Positions 37,064 to 47,417 of a stretch of DNA of 64,000 bases are shown in pieces; position 1 is the first letter of the stretch; each line of letters opens with the position of its first letter. The stretch covers positions 1,612,001 through 1,676,000 of the forward strand of contig NZ_UGNW01000001.1 of the NCBI RefSeq assembly GCF_900452515.1. The letters run 5' to 3'. Under the pieces are notes generated by a model. That model saw only the letters and a list, made by a program, of their open reading frames with translations. It had not been told where the DNA came from and ran no database searches. The translations under genes and the position numbers were made by a program. The stretch comes from Legionella birminghamensis (GTDB lineage: Bacteria > Pseudomonadota > Gammaproteobacteria > Legionellales > Legionellaceae).

Positions 37064-37163
37064 GTGGTTATTCTATAATTCAAAAGAGTGGGTTATAGCA
37101 TAGTTAGCCGTATGTCCTCAATTATCCGAATTGAGATTTCCTGGTTACATTTATATTGGACAG

Positions 37164-38054
37164 ATGATGAGCGAAGAAAAAGTAGACACTGATTTATCCA
37201 AATGGTTTTCAAGTTATGGATTGATTACCGCAAAACGTATACTGGAAAATTACAAAATCAAGCTGGTGGATGAGGATTTACTTTATGCATTAAAAACGCC
37301 AAACAATTTCTATCATACTATCATGCGCATGCCCTTAAAAAATGTATTTAATGGGATCATCATGCAGCAGGCCCGTGACTATCAGCTTTACGCTCAAAAA
37401 TTATTTATCGATTATTTACTATCCGGGGAAACAGGAAAGGTAGAAGAAGCCCCAGGCGGTAATACACGCGATGATCTGGAAGCTGAACGACAAACCCTTC
37501 TCAAGATAAACGAGGCATTCCATATTGACGAGTTGGCCCAGGAACAGCTGATTTCTGAAAGCCAGAGAAAGCTCAGGCATTATGCCGAGGAATGGCAAAA
37601 GAAGCTTTTGGAAATAGCCAAAGAAGTGAAGCATAAGTTAATTGCTGATGGCATCAACAGGCCTGAAACCACATTCGTGCAGCTTCTGACCAGTCTCTTG
37701 GTTCATTACGATTTTGCAAAAGGTGATAGTTCAATCAGTAAAGACGTATGGGCAAGGGCAGAAAAAACCCTGGAAACATCGCTTGACTCTGAACAGCATC
37801 AGCTCATCATCAGTCGAATCAGTGAGTTAAGGCCAATAGCCAATGAAACGGAGCAGGGTTTAACTGACTACTTCGGTCAGGGTATTCAAATGGGTTCCAA
37901 AATGCGCAATTATAGGAAGGTCTACCACGATTTAATTATTCGTATCAACGAGTTAATTAAGTTACTTCCCGATTACCGGATTGATGAAGCACAGGTACAG
38001 GAAAACCAGGAATCCCTGCTATTCGATGCCAGTTTAGGCGAAGATAAGAAATAG
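37164..38054 (+). CDS. hypothetical helical protein upstream of ndk
   Basis: A protein of about 296 residues, almost entirely alpha-helical, acidic, without signal peptide or membrane segment. A likely coiled coil spans about residues 100-165 (ISESQRKLRHYAEEWQKKLL). I recognise no domain. ATG 37164 or 37167 is the likely start; the frame extends upstream to TTG 37131 without a good ribosome site. The C-terminus is Glu/Asp-rich. It ends 63 bases before ndk, which has its own -10 box. Confidence 0.7.
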   Translation: MMSEEKVDTDLSKWFSSYGLITAKRILENYKIKLVDEDLLYALKTPNNFYHTIMRMPLKNVFNGIIMQQARDYQLYAQKLFIDYLLSGETGKVEEAPGGNTRDDLEAERQTLLKINEAFHIDELAQEQLISESQRKLRHYAEEWQKKLLEIAKEVKHKLIADGINRPETTFVQLLTSLLVHYDFAKGDSSISKDVWARAEKTLETSLDSEQHQLIISRISELRPIANETEQGLTDYFGQGIQMGSKMRNYRKVYHDLIIRINELIKLLPDYRIDEAQVQENQESLLFDASLGEDKK

Positions 38055-38078
38055 GAAGAATTTCAAAAGAGTTTCGTG

Positions 38079-38084
38079 TATAAT
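38079..38084 (+). promoter_or_regulatory. -10 box of the ndk promoter
   Basis: A perfect TATAAT preceded by TG at -1 to -2 spacing lies 34 bases before the ndk start. No good -35 is visible 17 bases upstream, so it may rely on an extended -10. Confidence 0.45.
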
Positions 38085-38117
38085 AACGCGCTTTAATGAG
38101 AACTGAATGGAGTGACG

Positions 38118-38543
38118 ATGTCTACTGAATTAACCCTGTCCATTATCAAACCCGATGCGGTTGCCAAATCTGTAATCGGAAAGATTTACACACGATTTGA
38201 GGACGCAGGACTTAAGGTTGTTGCTGCAAAAATGATGCAATTAAGCAGAGAACAGGCTGAAGGTTTTTATGCAGTTCATAAAGCCCGCCCATTCTTTAAT
38301 GATCTGGTTAGCTTCATGATTTCTGGCCCTGTGATGATTCAGGTATTAAAAGGCGAGAATGCCGTAATGAAAAACCGCGATCTGATGGGTGCAACCAATC
38401 CTAAGGAAGCAGCTCCTGGTACAATCCGTGCTGATTTTGCTGACAGTATCGATGCCAATGCTGTACACGGTTCTGATAGCGCTGAAAACGCGGCTACTGA
38501 AGTGGCTTTCTTCTTTGAACCCCATGAAATTTGCGACAGATAA
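38118..38543 (+). CDS. ndk: nucleoside diphosphate kinase
   Basis: A 141-residue NDK of normal length. It begins with [16 protein letters not shown], and the active-site histidine is in [12 protein letters not shown] near residue 115. It transfers phosphate between nucleoside tri- and diphosphates via phosphohistidine. ATG 38118 follows GGAG by six bases. A hairpin terminator follows, before rlmN. Confidence 0.96.
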   Translation: MSTELTLSIIKPDAVAKSVIGKIYTRFEDAGLKVVAAKMMQLSREQAEGFYAVHKARPFFNDLVSFMISGPVMIQVLKGENAVMKNRDLMGATNPKEAAPGTIRADFADSIDANAVHGSDSAENAATEVAFFFEPHEICDR

Positions 38544-38552
38544 ATTTTAAAA

Positions 38553-38587
38553 TGTAACCTTGATAAGCGCAGCGCTTCAAGGTTACA
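38553..38587 (+). terminator. hairpin downstream of ndk
   Basis: Perfect 11-base inverted repeat TGTAACCTTGA / TCAAGGTTACA with an inner AGCGC/GCGCT stem. There is no long U-tract. A second small inverted repeat, TGTTTGCG / CGCAAACA, follows at about 38593-38611. Confidence 0.6.
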
Positions 38588-38703
38588 TAAGCCTGTTTGC
38601 GTATCCGCAAACAAGCTGCAAAAGAGGTGAGCGGACTATAATGTAAAACAAGCGTTTACTTTCTAATGCTGCGAAGCGTGCTGTTCTCTTTGAGGTTGTC
38701 ATA

Positions 38704-39837
38704 ATGTCTAGTAAAATTAACTTGTTGAACTTAAATTATCAGCAAATGCAGAACTTTTTTATGGAGATTGGTGAAAAAAAGTTCCGTGCTCAACAAGTCA
38801 TGCAATGGATTCACCAGGCTGGCTATCATGATTTTTCTCAAATGACGAATCTCGGGAAAGCACTTCGTGAGCGTCTTTCGCAAATTGCTGAAATCAGGCT
38901 TCCTGAAATTGTTACCTGTCAGCAGTCAAAAGACGGTACTTGTAAATGGCTGTTAAAACTTGACTGTGGTAATTGCATTGAAACAGTATTCATACCCGAA
39001 GCCAATCGCGGGACTCTCTGTGTCTCTTCACAAGTAGGCTGTGCCTTAAATTGCAGTTTTTGCTCCACAGCAAAACAGGGATTCAACCGAAATCTCAGTA
39101 CGGCTGAAATCATTGGCCAGGTTTGGCTTGCAGTAAGAACATTGTCCGAGGACAATGGCCACCATGATAAACATATTACCAATGTGGTCATGATGGGAAT
39201 GGGGGAACCATTGCTCAATTTTGACAATGTGGTGGCTGCAATGGATATTATGATGGATGATCTGGCCTATGGCTTATCCAAAAGACGAGTTACATTAAGT
39301 ACCTCTGGCGTTTTACCGGAGCTCGAGCGTTTGAAAAAGGTCAGTCCGGTTGCCCTGGCTGTTTCACTGCACGCACCTAATGATGAGCTCAGAAATGTTT
39401 TGGTACCCATTAATAAAAAATATCCACTTGAGCAATTAATGAAGCTATGCAAGTCATACTTCAAAGATGAGCCAAAGCGCAAGGTTACATTCGAATACGT
39501 TATGCTGAAAGGCGTCAACGATCAGCCCGAGCATGCCAGGCAGCTCATTAAATTGCTAAAAGATGTTCCCTCCAAAGTGAATTTAATTCCGTTTAATCCC
39601 TTTCCGTTAACCCAGTACGAGCGGTCTTCACAGCAGGCAATTGATACTTTCCGTGATATATTGGTCTCTAAAGGGATTAACACCATTACCAGAAAAACGA
39701 GAGGCGATGATATTGATGCAGCCTGCGGCCAACTCGCCGGCGAGGTGAAGGATAGGACCACTCGCTCACAGAGATGGCAAAAATTACACTTTCAACCCAA
39801 AGAGAAAACAATTAATCAAACTGAAAATCAAAGCTAA
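38704..39837 (+). CDS. rlmN: dual-specificity 23S rRNA A2503 / tRNA A37 C2-methyltransferase
   Basis: A 377-residue radical SAM enzyme. The cluster ligands are Cys113, Cys117 and Cys120 (CALNCSFC). GMGEPLLN is the SAM-binding GGE-like motif, and the methyl-carrying catalytic Cys lies in DIDAACGQL near the C-terminus. It methylates A2503 of 23S rRNA and A37 of some tRNAs. It heads the conserved block rlmN-pilW-rodZ-hisS-yfgM-bamB-der. Confidence 0.96.
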   Translation: MSSKINLLNLNYQQMQNFFMEIGEKKFRAQQVMQWIHQAGYHDFSQMTNLGKALRERLSQIAEIRLPEIVTCQQSKDGTCKWLLKLDCGNCIETVFIPEANRGTLCVSSQVGCALNCSFCSTAKQGFNRNLSTAEIIGQVWLAVRTLSEDNGHHDKHITNVVMMGMGEPLLNFDNVVAAMDIMMDDLAYGLSKRRVTLSTSGVLPELERLKKVSPVALAVSLHAPNDELRNVLVPINKKYPLEQLMKLCKSYFKDEPKRKVTFEYVMLKGVNDQPEHARQLIKLLKDVPSKVNLIPFNPFPLTQYERSSQQAIDTFRDILVSKGINTITRKTRGDDIDAACGQLAGEVKDRTTRSQRWQKLHFQPKEKTINQTENQS

Positions 39838-39864
39838 GTCTTTTTAAATTGCTTTATTCGCGGT

Positions 39865-39870
39865 TATAAT
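39865..39870 (+). promoter_or_regulatory. -10 box upstream of pilW
   Basis: A perfect TATAAT lies 32 bases before GTG 39902. It overlaps the in-frame ATG at 39869, which argues that ATG is not the start when transcription begins here. Confidence 0.45.
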
Positions 39871-39901
39871 GGGCGCTCTTTATCATAGTGGTGAAAAAAT
39901 T

Positions 39902-40681
39902 GTGTTAATCGGTTCACGGCTTTTATTACTGATACTTTGCGGATTGCTTCTATCTTGCCAGCATAATTCAGAGGTTCAGGCTGAGAAAAAACTGGAGACA
40001 CAGAAACGGAATGATGCCGCCTCATATAATGTTCAGCTGGGGATGGCTTATTTGAAACAGGGCGATATTCCTCGTGCCAAACGAAAATTGCTAATGGCAA
40101 TGGATTTAACGCCGGATTCCCCAGATGCAAATGTAGCCATGGCTTATTATCTCGAGAAAACTGGCGATAAAAGTAAAGCAAAAACATATTACCAAAAAGC
40201 CCTTGCCCTTGCCCCCCAGAATGGTTCCCAATTAAACAATTATGGTGCTTTTTTATGCCGCGAAGGCCAGTACCAGGAAGCTGAAAAATACTTTCTGAAA
40301 GCGGTAAATGATGTCCAGTACATACACACGGCAGGCGCATATGAAAACGCCGGGCTTTGCGCTGAGCAGATTCCTGATATTCCCAAGGCTGAGGCATATT
40401 TTCTTAAGGCATTGGAGCATGATTCACAGCGCAAACAGTCGCTGTATGAGCTCGTAAACCTGGAAATGAAACAAAATAAAACAGAAAAGGCACTTGCTTA
40501 TTTGCAGCAATATAAGGAAATTGTCAACAGTGACGCTGTCCTGTTAACAAAAGCAATGGACGCGGCGCACGAAACAGGACGCTTTGACATGGAAGAGAAT
40601 TACAAACAGCGCCTTGGCAAGTTAGAAAGATCAACGGACTATACCGGAGAAAAAAATGAATACGACACTATTAATGGATGA
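39902..40681 (+). CDS. pilW: type IV pilus biogenesis/stability lipoprotein with TPRs
   Basis: A TPR protein of about 259 residues. The N-terminus is a lipoprotein signal with lipobox LLSC. TPR units follow at about 30-65 (AASYNVQLGMAYLKQGDI), 66-100 and 101-175, with a weaker one near 205. PilW/PilF stabilises pili and pilots the PilQ secretin in the outer membrane. The start is taken as GTG 39902, which has GGTGA eight bases upstream; ATG 39869 would give an unusually long leader. It overlaps rodZ by 26 bases. Confidence 0.88.
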   Translation: MLIGSRLLLLILCGLLLSCQHNSEVQAEKKLETQKRNDAASYNVQLGMAYLKQGDIPRAKRKLLMAMDLTPDSPDANVAMAYYLEKTGDKSKAKTYYQKALALAPQNGSQLNNYGAFLCREGQYQEAEKYFLKAVNDVQYIHTAGAYENAGLCAEQIPDIPKAEAYFLKALEHDSQRKQSLYELVNLEMKQNKTEKALAYLQQYKEIVNSDAVLLTKAMDAAHETGRFDMEENYKQRLGKLERSTDYTGEKNEYDTING

Positions 40682-41222
40682 AGTTAATCAGAGTAATCAG
40701 GAGCTTCCTGGTTCGCAATTAGCTCGTATACGTGAAAAAAAGGGGTTTAGTCAGGAATATGTTGCAGGAAAGCTTCACCTCAGAGTAAGAGTCATTGAGC
40801 TATTGGAAGCTGATAATTATGAACAGATGCCTGAGCCAGTATTTATCAAGGGTTATTTACGTGCTTATGCCAAGTTGCTGGGGATTTCTGCAGAACCATT
40901 CCTCACGACTTATAATAGCCTGTTTAACTCTGAGAGAAAGCTTGAAAAAGCGTTATGGCAAAGCAAACGTGAGTCTAATCGAAAAGAAAAAGCCGTACGC
41001 TGGTTTACTATTATCATCGCATTGACAGCCGTGGTCGCCGTCGGTCTATGGTGGCAGAAAAACAAGACCAATCAAACGATTATCAGTGCAGAAAAAACTG
41101 TTGAAGAAAAACATCTATCTGTAAATACTGAGGCTGACAGTAAATCGACTGAACTTTCACAAATGCAATCCATGTTTAGCACTGATTCTGAAAGTAATTC
41201 TTCGGAGGTACAAGGTGGTTGA
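40656..41222 (+). CDS. rodZ: RodZ-like helix-turn-helix membrane protein, short form
   Basis: A 188-residue protein. An N-terminal HTH of the RodZ type ([22 protein letters not shown], then [18 protein letters not shown]) is followed by a single transmembrane helix near residues 112-130 and a Ser/Glu-rich periplasmic tail of about 55 residues. The periplasmic beta-domain (DUF4115) of full-length RodZ is missing. RodZ links MreB to the wall elongation machinery. ATG 40656 has GGAG six bases upstream. It lies in the usual rodZ position between pilW and hisS. Confidence 0.85.
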   Translation: MNTTLLMDEVNQSNQELPGSQLARIREKKGFSQEYVAGKLHLRVRVIELLEADNYEQMPEPVFIKGYLRAYAKLLGISAEPFLTTYNSLFNSERKLEKALWQSKRESNRKEKAVRWFTIIIALTAVVAVGLWWQKNKTNQTIISAEKTVEEKHLSVNTEADSKSTELSQMQSMFSTDSESNSSEVQGG

Positions 41223-42492
41223 GAGAATGCAAGCCATCAGGGGCATGAATGATGTATTGCCTGAGCAAAGTATTCGTTGGCAGATGCTCGAGCAATTATT
41301 CATGCGCTGCGTTACCCGCTATGGCTATCAGGAAATCCGTTTTCCAATTGTTGAGTCAACACAGCTTTTCAAACGGTCAATTGGTGAAATCACCGATATC
41401 GTTGAAAAGGAAATGTATACATTCAATGATTTAAATGGGGAGAGTATCAGTTTAAGACCTGAGGGCACCGCCGGATGTTTAAGAGCATGCCTGGAACATG
41501 GTTTACTCCATAATCAGCAGCAGAAACTTTGGTATGCGGGTCCAATGTTCCGTCATGAAAAACCCCAAAAGGGCCGGTATCGGCAGTTTCACCAATTTGG
41601 TGTTGAAGCATTGGGAATGGCAGGCCCCGCTATCGAGCTAGAGTTGATCGCACTTTGTTACCGACTATGGGAAGAATTGGGCATCAGGCAACATGTCCAA
41701 CTTCAAATAAACAGTTTAGGTGAGCTTCGCGAGAGGCAACGATACAAAGAAATTTTAACTGACTATTTGCATCAGCATTTTGAAAATCTTGATGAAGATA
41801 GCAAACGCAGGTTATATAAAAACCCCTTGCGTATTCTCGATAGTAAAAATCCAGATATGCAGCATTTGCTGGCCAATGCCCCTAAATTAGCTGATTCGCT
41901 TGGTGAAGAAAGTAAACGGCACTTCGAGACACTTTGTGCGGGGCTTGAGAGGCTGGGTATCAATTATACGATTAACCCCCAACTGGTTAGAGGGCTGGAT
42001 TACTATGGCCATACAGTATTTGAATGGGTTACTGATCAATTAGGCAGCCAGGCAACAGTCTGTGCTGGGGGACGTTATGACATTCTTGTCGAGCAATTGG
42101 GAGGAAATCCTACTCCAGCAGCGGGTTTTGCTATTGGTGTTGAACGAATGCTGTTATTATTGGAAACGCTTGGCCTGACGATGCAATCGCCTGTTTATCC
42201 AAGCTTTTTTATTGTAGCGACCGGGGAAAAAGAATTAATTCAGGCCCTGGTGATAGCAGAGCAATTAAGGGCAATTAATCCCTTATGGCAAGTATTTACC
42301 AATACAGCAGGAGGCAGCTTTAAAAGTCAGTTTAAAAAAGCAGATAAAAGCGGGGCTGATTACGCGCTTATTATTGGTGAAAACGAGTTGCTCAATGATG
42401 AAGTCAGTATTAAGAACTTGCGTAATCATGAAGAACAAATCACAATCTCGCAAACTGCTTTGGGTCAATACTTAACAGATCATCTTGGATGA
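41215..42492 (+). CDS. hisS: histidyl-tRNA synthetase
   Basis: A 425-residue class II synthetase. Motif 2 ([21 protein letters not shown]), the histidine-A motif ([14 protein letters not shown]) and motif 3 ([15 protein letters not shown]) are present, with a C-terminal anticodon-binding domain. GTG 41215 has GGAGG six bases upstream and overlaps the rodZ stop. In E. coli ispG lies between rodZ and hisS; here it is missing. Confidence 0.96.
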   Translation: MVERMQAIRGMNDVLPEQSIRWQMLEQLFMRCVTRYGYQEIRFPIVESTQLFKRSIGEITDIVEKEMYTFNDLNGESISLRPEGTAGCLRACLEHGLLHNQQQKLWYAGPMFRHEKPQKGRYRQFHQFGVEALGMAGPAIELELIALCYRLWEELGIRQHVQLQINSLGELRERQRYKEILTDYLHQHFENLDEDSKRRLYKNPLRILDSKNPDMQHLLANAPKLADSLGEESKRHFETLCAGLERLGINYTINPQLVRGLDYYGHTVFEWVTDQLGSQATVCAGGRYDILVEQLGGNPTPAAGFAIGVERMLLLLETLGLTMQSPVYPSFFIVATGEKELIQALVIAEQLRAINPLWQVFTNTAGGSFKSQFKKADKSGADYALIIGENELLNDEVSIKNLRNHEEQITISQTALGQYLTDHLG

Positions 42493-42508
42493 TGACAGGA
42501 GAAGATAA

Positions 42509-43180
42509 ATGTCAGTGTATATGACAGAAGAAGAACAATTAGAAGCGATCAAAAAATGGTGGAACCGCCACAGTACCCTGATTACTATAGTACTGTCAGT
42601 GATTCTGCTAGCGATCTCTGCTTACAAATATTGGAACTGGCATGAAGCTAAAGTGAGCATGCAGGCATCCAATGCTTATGAACACATGATGGTTGCTTAC
42701 TCCAATAAAGATAATAAATCAATTAAGTCTTATGCCAATGATTTAATAACCAATTATGGTGAAACTGTCTATGCAGATGCTGCGCGAATGATCCTTGCTA
42801 AATTGTTAATTGCACACAATCATTTTGGAAAAGCCCGAAATATGCTGGATGACGTGGCTTCCCATTCTAAAATGAAAGCTTTGAAACAGGTTGCCCGTAT
42901 CCGAATTGCACGGCTTCTGGCTGCTGAAAAAAATTACGATAAGGCACTTGAGGCGTTAACTGCCATTGAAGATACCGCTTATATGCCTGTTGTAAATGAA
43001 TTAAAGGGCGACATTTTTGCTGCAACAGGCCATTACCAGCAGGCAATCACTTCTTACAAAGAGGCGATTACCGAAGTGCGCACCCATGGTATCGGTAATT
43101 TGTTTCTGGAAATGAAGACAAATGAGTTAGCGGCGTTATCTCAATCCAGTACAGCAAATAGCAATTTACAGGCTGCATAA
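42509..43180 (+). CDS. yfgM: YfgM/TPR-21 family ancillary protein of the Sec translocon
   Basis: A 223-residue membrane-anchored protein. One transmembrane helix (about residues 24-42) follows a short cytoplasmic segment (EEEQLEAIKKWWNRH), and the periplasmic part has TPR-like helices (about 60-205). In E. coli YfgM associates with SecYEG and the chaperone PpiD. It lies between hisS and bamB as in other Gammaproteobacteria, 16 bases after hisS. Confidence 0.92.
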   Translation: MSVYMTEEEQLEAIKKWWNRHSTLITIVLSVILLAISAYKYWNWHEAKVSMQASNAYEHMMVAYSNKDNKSIKSYANDLITNYGETVYADAARMILAKLLIAHNHFGKARNMLDDVASHSKMKALKQVARIRIARLLAAEKNYDKALEALTAIEDTAYMPVVNELKGDIFAATGHYQQAITSYKEAITEVRTHGIGNLFLEMKTNELAALSQSSTANSNLQAA

Positions 43181-43196
43181 TAATAAAAGAGGTCAC

Positions 43197-44354
43197 ATGT
43201 TTAAAAAAAGTTTATTATTAGTTCTCATTTCAGCTCTAGGCGCCTGCTCTACAGTTGATGACTATTTACTGGGTAAAGATAATACGCCAGCTCCTGCTGA
43301 ACTTGAGCCTATTAAGCCTAAAGTTGCCTTGACTGAAAAATGGACTGTTCCAGTCAGCAATGCAAAAAAAACAGCCAATTATTTAAAATTGCAGCCTGTT
43401 ATCTTGGGAAATACAATCTACACAGCAGATTCCAGCGGTGCGATTGAGGCCATTAATAAGATCAATGGCAAGCTTATCTGGGCAAGAAAGCTGGATAATG
43501 TATTAGTCAGCGGCCCCAGTGTTGGAGGAGGCTACATTGCTGTAGGTACTGAGGCGTCCAAATTAATTGTTCTAAAGCAAGCAGATGGCAGCGATGCATG
43601 GCAAGCCAGTGTATCGGGAGAGGTTTTATCAAAACCTGTAATAACCCAGGGCAAGGTACTGGCCAAAACGATTGACGGCAATTTATATGCCTTCAATCTT
43701 GCTTCTGGCGAAAAACTGTGGGTTTCTGATCATGGTGCGCCTGGGTTGGTTTTAAAAGCCAGTTCTTCTCCGGTTATTGTAAATAATCAGATCGCATTAG
43801 TCGGCTATTCAGATGGTAAAATGGATGCTGTTGATATTCAATCAGGCCATGTTATTTGGCAACGTAGTATTGCTTTTGCCAGTGGTGCCAGCGATGTTGA
43901 ACGTCTGGTCGATATCGATGCCGATCCTATTGTTGAAGGCCAAACAGTCATCCTCGGTAGCTATCAAGGCTATGTAGGCGCTTTCTCCTTAAACGACGGC
44001 CAGTTTATCTGGAGAAAACCTGCTTCCATTTATAAAAACATGGCAGTACAGGGAAATACACTCTATTTGACTGATAGTGAGGATGTGGTCTGGGCTATCA
44101 ATAAACAAAATGGTCAGGTGAATTGGAAACAGGTTGCCTTAAAAGCACGAGGATTAACTGAACCAGTAATTTCAGGTGATCGCCTTCTTATTGGAGATAA
44201 AACAGGCATGCTGCATGTGCTGTCAGCGCAAACAGGTGAATTTGTTTCCAGGACAAAACTAGGAAGTGCTATCACCTCAACACCCAGCGTTTCAGGTAAA
44301 GATGTCTATGTAATGACCAATAACGGCAAACTAAGCCGATTTTCAGTAGGGTAA
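43197..44354 (+). CDS. bamB: outer membrane protein assembly factor BamB
   Basis: A 385-residue lipoprotein. The lipobox is ALGACS, and the mature part is an eight-bladed PQQ-like beta-propeller with repeated blade motifs such as [19 protein letters not shown] and [16 protein letters not shown]. BamB is the scaffold lipoprotein of the BAM complex that inserts outer-membrane barrels. It is followed by der after two bases. Confidence 0.95.
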   Translation: MFKKSLLLVLISALGACSTVDDYLLGKDNTPAPAELEPIKPKVALTEKWTVPVSNAKKTANYLKLQPVILGNTIYTADSSGAIEAINKINGKLIWARKLDNVLVSGPSVGGGYIAVGTEASKLIVLKQADGSDAWQASVSGEVLSKPVITQGKVLAKTIDGNLYAFNLASGEKLWVSDHGAPGLVLKASSSPVIVNNQIALVGYSDGKMDAVDIQSGHVIWQRSIAFASGASDVERLVDIDADPIVEGQTVILGSYQGYVGAFSLNDGQFIWRKPASIYKNMAVQGNTLYLTDSEDVVWAINKQNGQVNWKQVALKARGLTEPVISGDRLLIGDKTGMLHVLSAQTGEFVSRTKLGSAITSTPSVSGKDVYVMTNNGKLSRFSVG

Positions 44355-44356
44355 GC

Positions 44357-45745
44357 ATGATTCCAGTGGTTGTATTAGTGGGCAGGCCCAATGTTGGCAA
44401 GTCCACACTTTTTAATCGTTTAACCAAAACTCAGGACGCTCTGGTTGCTGATTTTCCGGGATTAACCCGGGATAGGCAGTATGGGCAAGCAGAGTATAAC
44501 GATAAGCCTTTTATCATAGTAGATACCGGAGGTGTCGGTGTTGATGATTTGGCAGTGGATGCCCTGATGTCCAAGCAGTCTGCAATGGCGCTGGAAGAAG
44601 CAGACGTCATTCTGTTCCTGGTTGATGGCCGGGATGGGCGTACGGGAATTGATGAAACCATTGCTATGCAATTACGCAAACTCAGTAAACCCGTTTATCT
44701 TGTCGTCAATAAAACAGATGGCTTGGATGAAGAAATAGCCATATCCGAGTTTCAGCAATTGGGTTTCGCAGATATCTATCCAGTCTCTGCAACCCATGGT
44801 CGCGGAATGACCTCTTTTCTGCAGCATCTTACGGCCGAATTCGAGCCAGCTGTGGATTTGGAAGAAGAGTCGCCTGATGAAATAAAAATAGCCTTCGCAG
44901 GTAAACCCAATGTCGGGAAGTCGACTTTAATCAATCGCATTCTGGGTGAGGAGAGGGTGGTTGTCTATGACATGCCAGGTACCACTCGCGATAGCATTTC
45001 TATTCCTTTTGAGCGCGACGAGCAGCGTTATATTCTAATTGACACAGCCGGTGTACGTCGCCGAGCACGTGTCGATGAGAAAATTGAAAAGTTTTCAGTT
45101 ATTAAAACCCTGCAGGCAATTAAGAACTCTCACGTCTGTCTGATGCTGATAGATGCAAAAGAAGGTCTGACTGAGCAGGATATGCATATTCTAGGCTTTA
45201 TTATTGAAGCAGGTAAGGCACTGGTTATCGCTGTCAATAAATGGGATGGCCTTGATGAAGAGCACAGGGAGCATGTTCGCAGCGAGATTGATCGCCGCCT
45301 TCATTTTGCAAAGTTTGCCAAAATTCGTTTTATCTCTGCACTACATGGTAGTGGAGTAGGGTCTTTATTCAAAGATATTAAAGAGGCATTTGCTTCAGCG
45401 GTACAGGCATTTTCAACACCAAAACTCACTCGACTGCTCCAGGATCTGGTCAGTCAGCATGAACCTCCTTTAGTTCAGGGACGGCGTATTAAATTAAGAT
45501 ATGCGCATGCCGGCGGACATAATCCCCCGATTATTGTTATTCACGGCAACCAGCTGGAATCTTTACCCGGCAGCTACAAGCGATACCTTACCAATGCATT
45601 TGTTGAACATCTGGGATTAGTCGGAACTCCTTTAAAACTGGAATTCAAGGGTAGCGCTAATCCATTCAAAGATAAGAAAAATAAACTAACGGGCCGACAG
45701 ATTAAAAAGAAGAGGCGCCTGATGAAAAAGGTGAAAAGTAAATAA
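44357..45745 (+). CDS. der: ribosome-associated double GTPase Der (EngA)
   Basis: A 462-residue protein with two tandem G domains: G1 motifs GRPNVGKST near residue 8 and GKPNVGKST near residue 182, with NKTD/NKWD G4 motifs in each. A C-terminal KH-like domain and a basic tail ([18 protein letters not shown]) follow. Der is needed for 50S subunit assembly. It ends the conserved gene block; a repeat element follows. Confidence 0.96.
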   Translation: MIPVVVLVGRPNVGKSTLFNRLTKTQDALVADFPGLTRDRQYGQAEYNDKPFIIVDTGGVGVDDLAVDALMSKQSAMALEEADVILFLVDGRDGRTGIDETIAMQLRKLSKPVYLVVNKTDGLDEEIAISEFQQLGFADIYPVSATHGRGMTSFLQHLTAEFEPAVDLEEESPDEIKIAFAGKPNVGKSTLINRILGEERVVVYDMPGTTRDSISIPFERDEQRYILIDTAGVRRRARVDEKIEKFSVIKTLQAIKNSHVCLMLIDAKEGLTEQDMHILGFIIEAGKALVIAVNKWDGLDEEHREHVRSEIDRRLHFAKFAKIRFISALHGSGVGSLFKDIKEAFASAVQAFSTPKLTRLLQDLVSQHEPPLVQGRRIKLRYAHAGGHNPPIIVIHGNQLESLPGSYKRYLTNAFVEHLGLVGTPLKLEFKGSANPFKDKKNKLTGRQIKKKRRLMKKVKSK

Positions 45746-45792
45746 TCTACAGATCAAATCCTGCAAGATTTATATCTCGTTACAACGATGCT

Positions 45793-46060
45793 CAAATCCT
45801 GCGGCACTGAATTTACCGAGTTCTGTGGCACTGAATGTACCGAATCCCCGCGGCTGCGACCGCGGGGCCCACACGAAGCCATTCAATGTGAAGGAACACT
45901 TATTTATAACTACCTCTTTAATCCTATTTTTGGCAACATTGAAACTTGTCTGAGAACCATGCTACTCCAACAGGCATTGTCGGCCCCGCGGTCGATGCCG
46001 CGGGGATTCGGTTAGCTGCGACCGCGGGGATTCGGTTAGCTGTTGCCCCTGGTTTCGGAT
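45793..46060. repeat. GC-armed repeat element, copy 5
   Basis: Lies in the 471-base gap between der and the phasin gene. The left arm (about 45793-45869) has two degenerate units (TGCGGCACTGAAT...ACCGA) and one intact hairpin. The core (45870-45981) begins CCCACACGAAGCC as in copy 2. The right arm (45982-46058) has three units ending in ATTCGGTTAGCTG. No gene is supported in the gap. Confidence 0.83.
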
Positions 46061-46216
46061 TGGACGTTGTCGCAAATTCGAAAACGCCGGCACCAGAATT
46101 CGAACCTTATAAGCGATAATTATCGTGTCCCTTTCCTGCAATTAAAATCAAAACTTGATTTTTTCAGTTTAAAGGACTATCTTTTATTGTGCGATGCAAC
46201 AAAATTGGGGAATATC

Positions 46217-46774
46217 ATGATTATGGAAAATTATATGAATCAGCTGAATCAATTGGCCAGACAAATGCAAAAACCGATGGAAGAAATGATGCAGCTGAAT
46301 ATTAAAACACTGCAATCCTTTCAACCTAAAACAGAACACTTACAAAAAATTGAGCGACCCGAAATGCTTTGGGAGCGTCAGATATGTAATATGATTGAGT
46401 CTGGTCATAAGTGGCTTGATTATGTTGAAAAATCATTCGAGATTACTGAACGCGCCATGCTTCAGTTTGTAAAAGGTTTCGGCCAATTCCGCGAGGATTC
46501 TCAGACAGGGCATAAAAGTGCTTTTGATACTGCAATGTCGAATATGAGTCATTTTAATCCCATGACTGCCTGGCAGGATGCTGCAAGCCAAGCATTAGAT
46601 TCCTCTGCAATGGAAGGTATTGATCCGACTCAGATCGTTCGTGAAGTAGCTGAGTCAGCCGGGATCCCTCGATATAAAAAAGAGCCTCTGAAACCAGCCG
46701 GTAATGGGTCCGTTGGGCAAACCAAGATGGGCAAGCGTTCTGAAAAAGGGGCTGATAAAAAAGATAAGCATTAA
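46217..46774 (+). CDS. phasin family protein
   Basis: A protein of about 185 residues, helical, with the phasin pattern NYMNQLNQLARQMQKPMEEM, LNIKTLQSFQP and a long amphipathic segment (residues 60-110). The C-terminal 40 residues are Lys/Gly-rich. Phasins coat polyhydroxyalkanoate granules; Legionella stores PHB. ATG 46217 has GGGG six bases upstream; the frame extends further back but without a start site. A hairpin (46815-46846) follows the gene. Confidence 0.82.
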   Translation: MIMENYMNQLNQLARQMQKPMEEMMQLNIKTLQSFQPKTEHLQKIERPEMLWERQICNMIESGHKWLDYVEKSFEITERAMLQFVKGFGQFREDSQTGHKSAFDTAMSNMSHFNPMTAWQDAASQALDSSAMEGIDPTQIVREVAESAGIPRYKKEPLKPAGNGSVGQTKMGKRSEKGADKKDKH

Positions 46775-46814
46775 TAGTTCATGCCACCAAACATGATTCC
46801 CCATTGCCCTTTGC

Positions 46815-46846
46815 ATGTAGTCCGGATGTCTATAGGCGGACTACAT
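46815..46846 (+). terminator. hairpin downstream of the phasin gene
   Basis: Perfect ten-base inverted repeat ATGTAGTCCG (46815-46824) / CGGACTACAT (46837-46846), with flanking CATTG/CAATG extending the symmetry. No U-tract. Confidence 0.45.
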
Positions 46847-46878
46847 CCAATGAGGATATCAGACAAATGAGAAAATAA

Positions 46879-47067
46879 ATGTCTTTCTTTCTATTCGTTC
46901 AAATTCTTTTTACGCTAATCGGAATTATTCTGCTTTTTATCGCCTTTAATATGCTGCGGCCTAGAGAAAGCGAACAAAAACGAATCCAGGATCAATTCAT
47001 ATTTTACTTAGGCCTGGGTCTCTTTTTTATTTTCTTTCCCTTTATTGTTGATTACTTTATCGCATAG
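46879..47067 (+). CDS. small two-helix membrane protein
   Basis: A 62-residue protein with two hydrophobic helices (about residues 4-25 and 41-60) joined by a charged loop (RPRESEQKRIQDQ). No family is recognised. The start ATG 46879 lacks a strong ribosome site. A perfect terminator-like hairpin follows at 47080, which supports a real transcription unit. Confidence 0.6.
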   Translation: MSFFLFVQILFTLIGIILLFIAFNMLRPRESEQKRIQDQFIFYLGLGLFFIFFPFIVDYFIA

Positions 47068-47079
47068 AAGGCATTGCCA

Positions 47080-47100
47080 GGTGATAAACGATTTATCACC
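47080..47100 (+). terminator. hairpin terminator after the small membrane protein
   Basis: Perfect nine-base stem GGTGATAAA / TTTATCACC with a CGA loop, followed by CTTAATTTG. Confidence 0.6.
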
Positions 47101-47164
47101 CTTAATTTGCTTTGCGGTAACCATGAACTAAACTTATTTTAAAGCCTCTTCCAATGATATTGGT

Positions 47165-47389
47165 ATGGGAAAAGAAACCGAGTATAATTCACCTGAAGAT
47201 CAACCAGAACCGACCCAGAACAATTTTAATAATCGAAGACATTCAAAGATTATTTTAAATACCGAGCAGAGCTTACATGAAATGATTCCGCAGCAATTAA
47301 CGGGAAAAGGGGGAGGAGGTAATGCTGTACGCAGAGCTAAGCGAGTTTATTCATATCAGCCCTTAATTGCATTGCCCGATAGGTTGTAG
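47165..47389 (+). CDS. uncertain 74-residue open frame
   Basis: The frame encodes a hydrophilic, Gln/Asn/Pro-rich peptide with a GKGGGG run and basic C-terminal half. There is no clear ribosome site before ATG 47165 and no family resemblance. It is the only frame of note in the 350-base gap between the small membrane protein and the zinc-ribbon gene, and it converges on the latter. It may be a chance frame. Confidence 0.3.
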   Translation: MGKETEYNSPEDQPEPTQNNFNNRRHSKIILNTEQSLHEMIPQQLTGKGGGGNAVRRAKRVYSYQPLIALPDRL

Positions 47390-47417
47390 CATCATATGCG
47401 GTAAAAGCCATAGAAAT

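Noticed and set aside
39869-39901. ATG 39869 as the pilW start
   Set aside because: It overlaps a perfect -10 box and lacks a ribosome site; GTG 39902 gives a normal lipoprotein signal.
46070-46125. tRNA-like T-loop (TTCGAA) on either strand
   Set aside because: No complementary acceptor, D or anticodon stems can be placed around it; the TTCGAA lies in degenerate repeat sequence.
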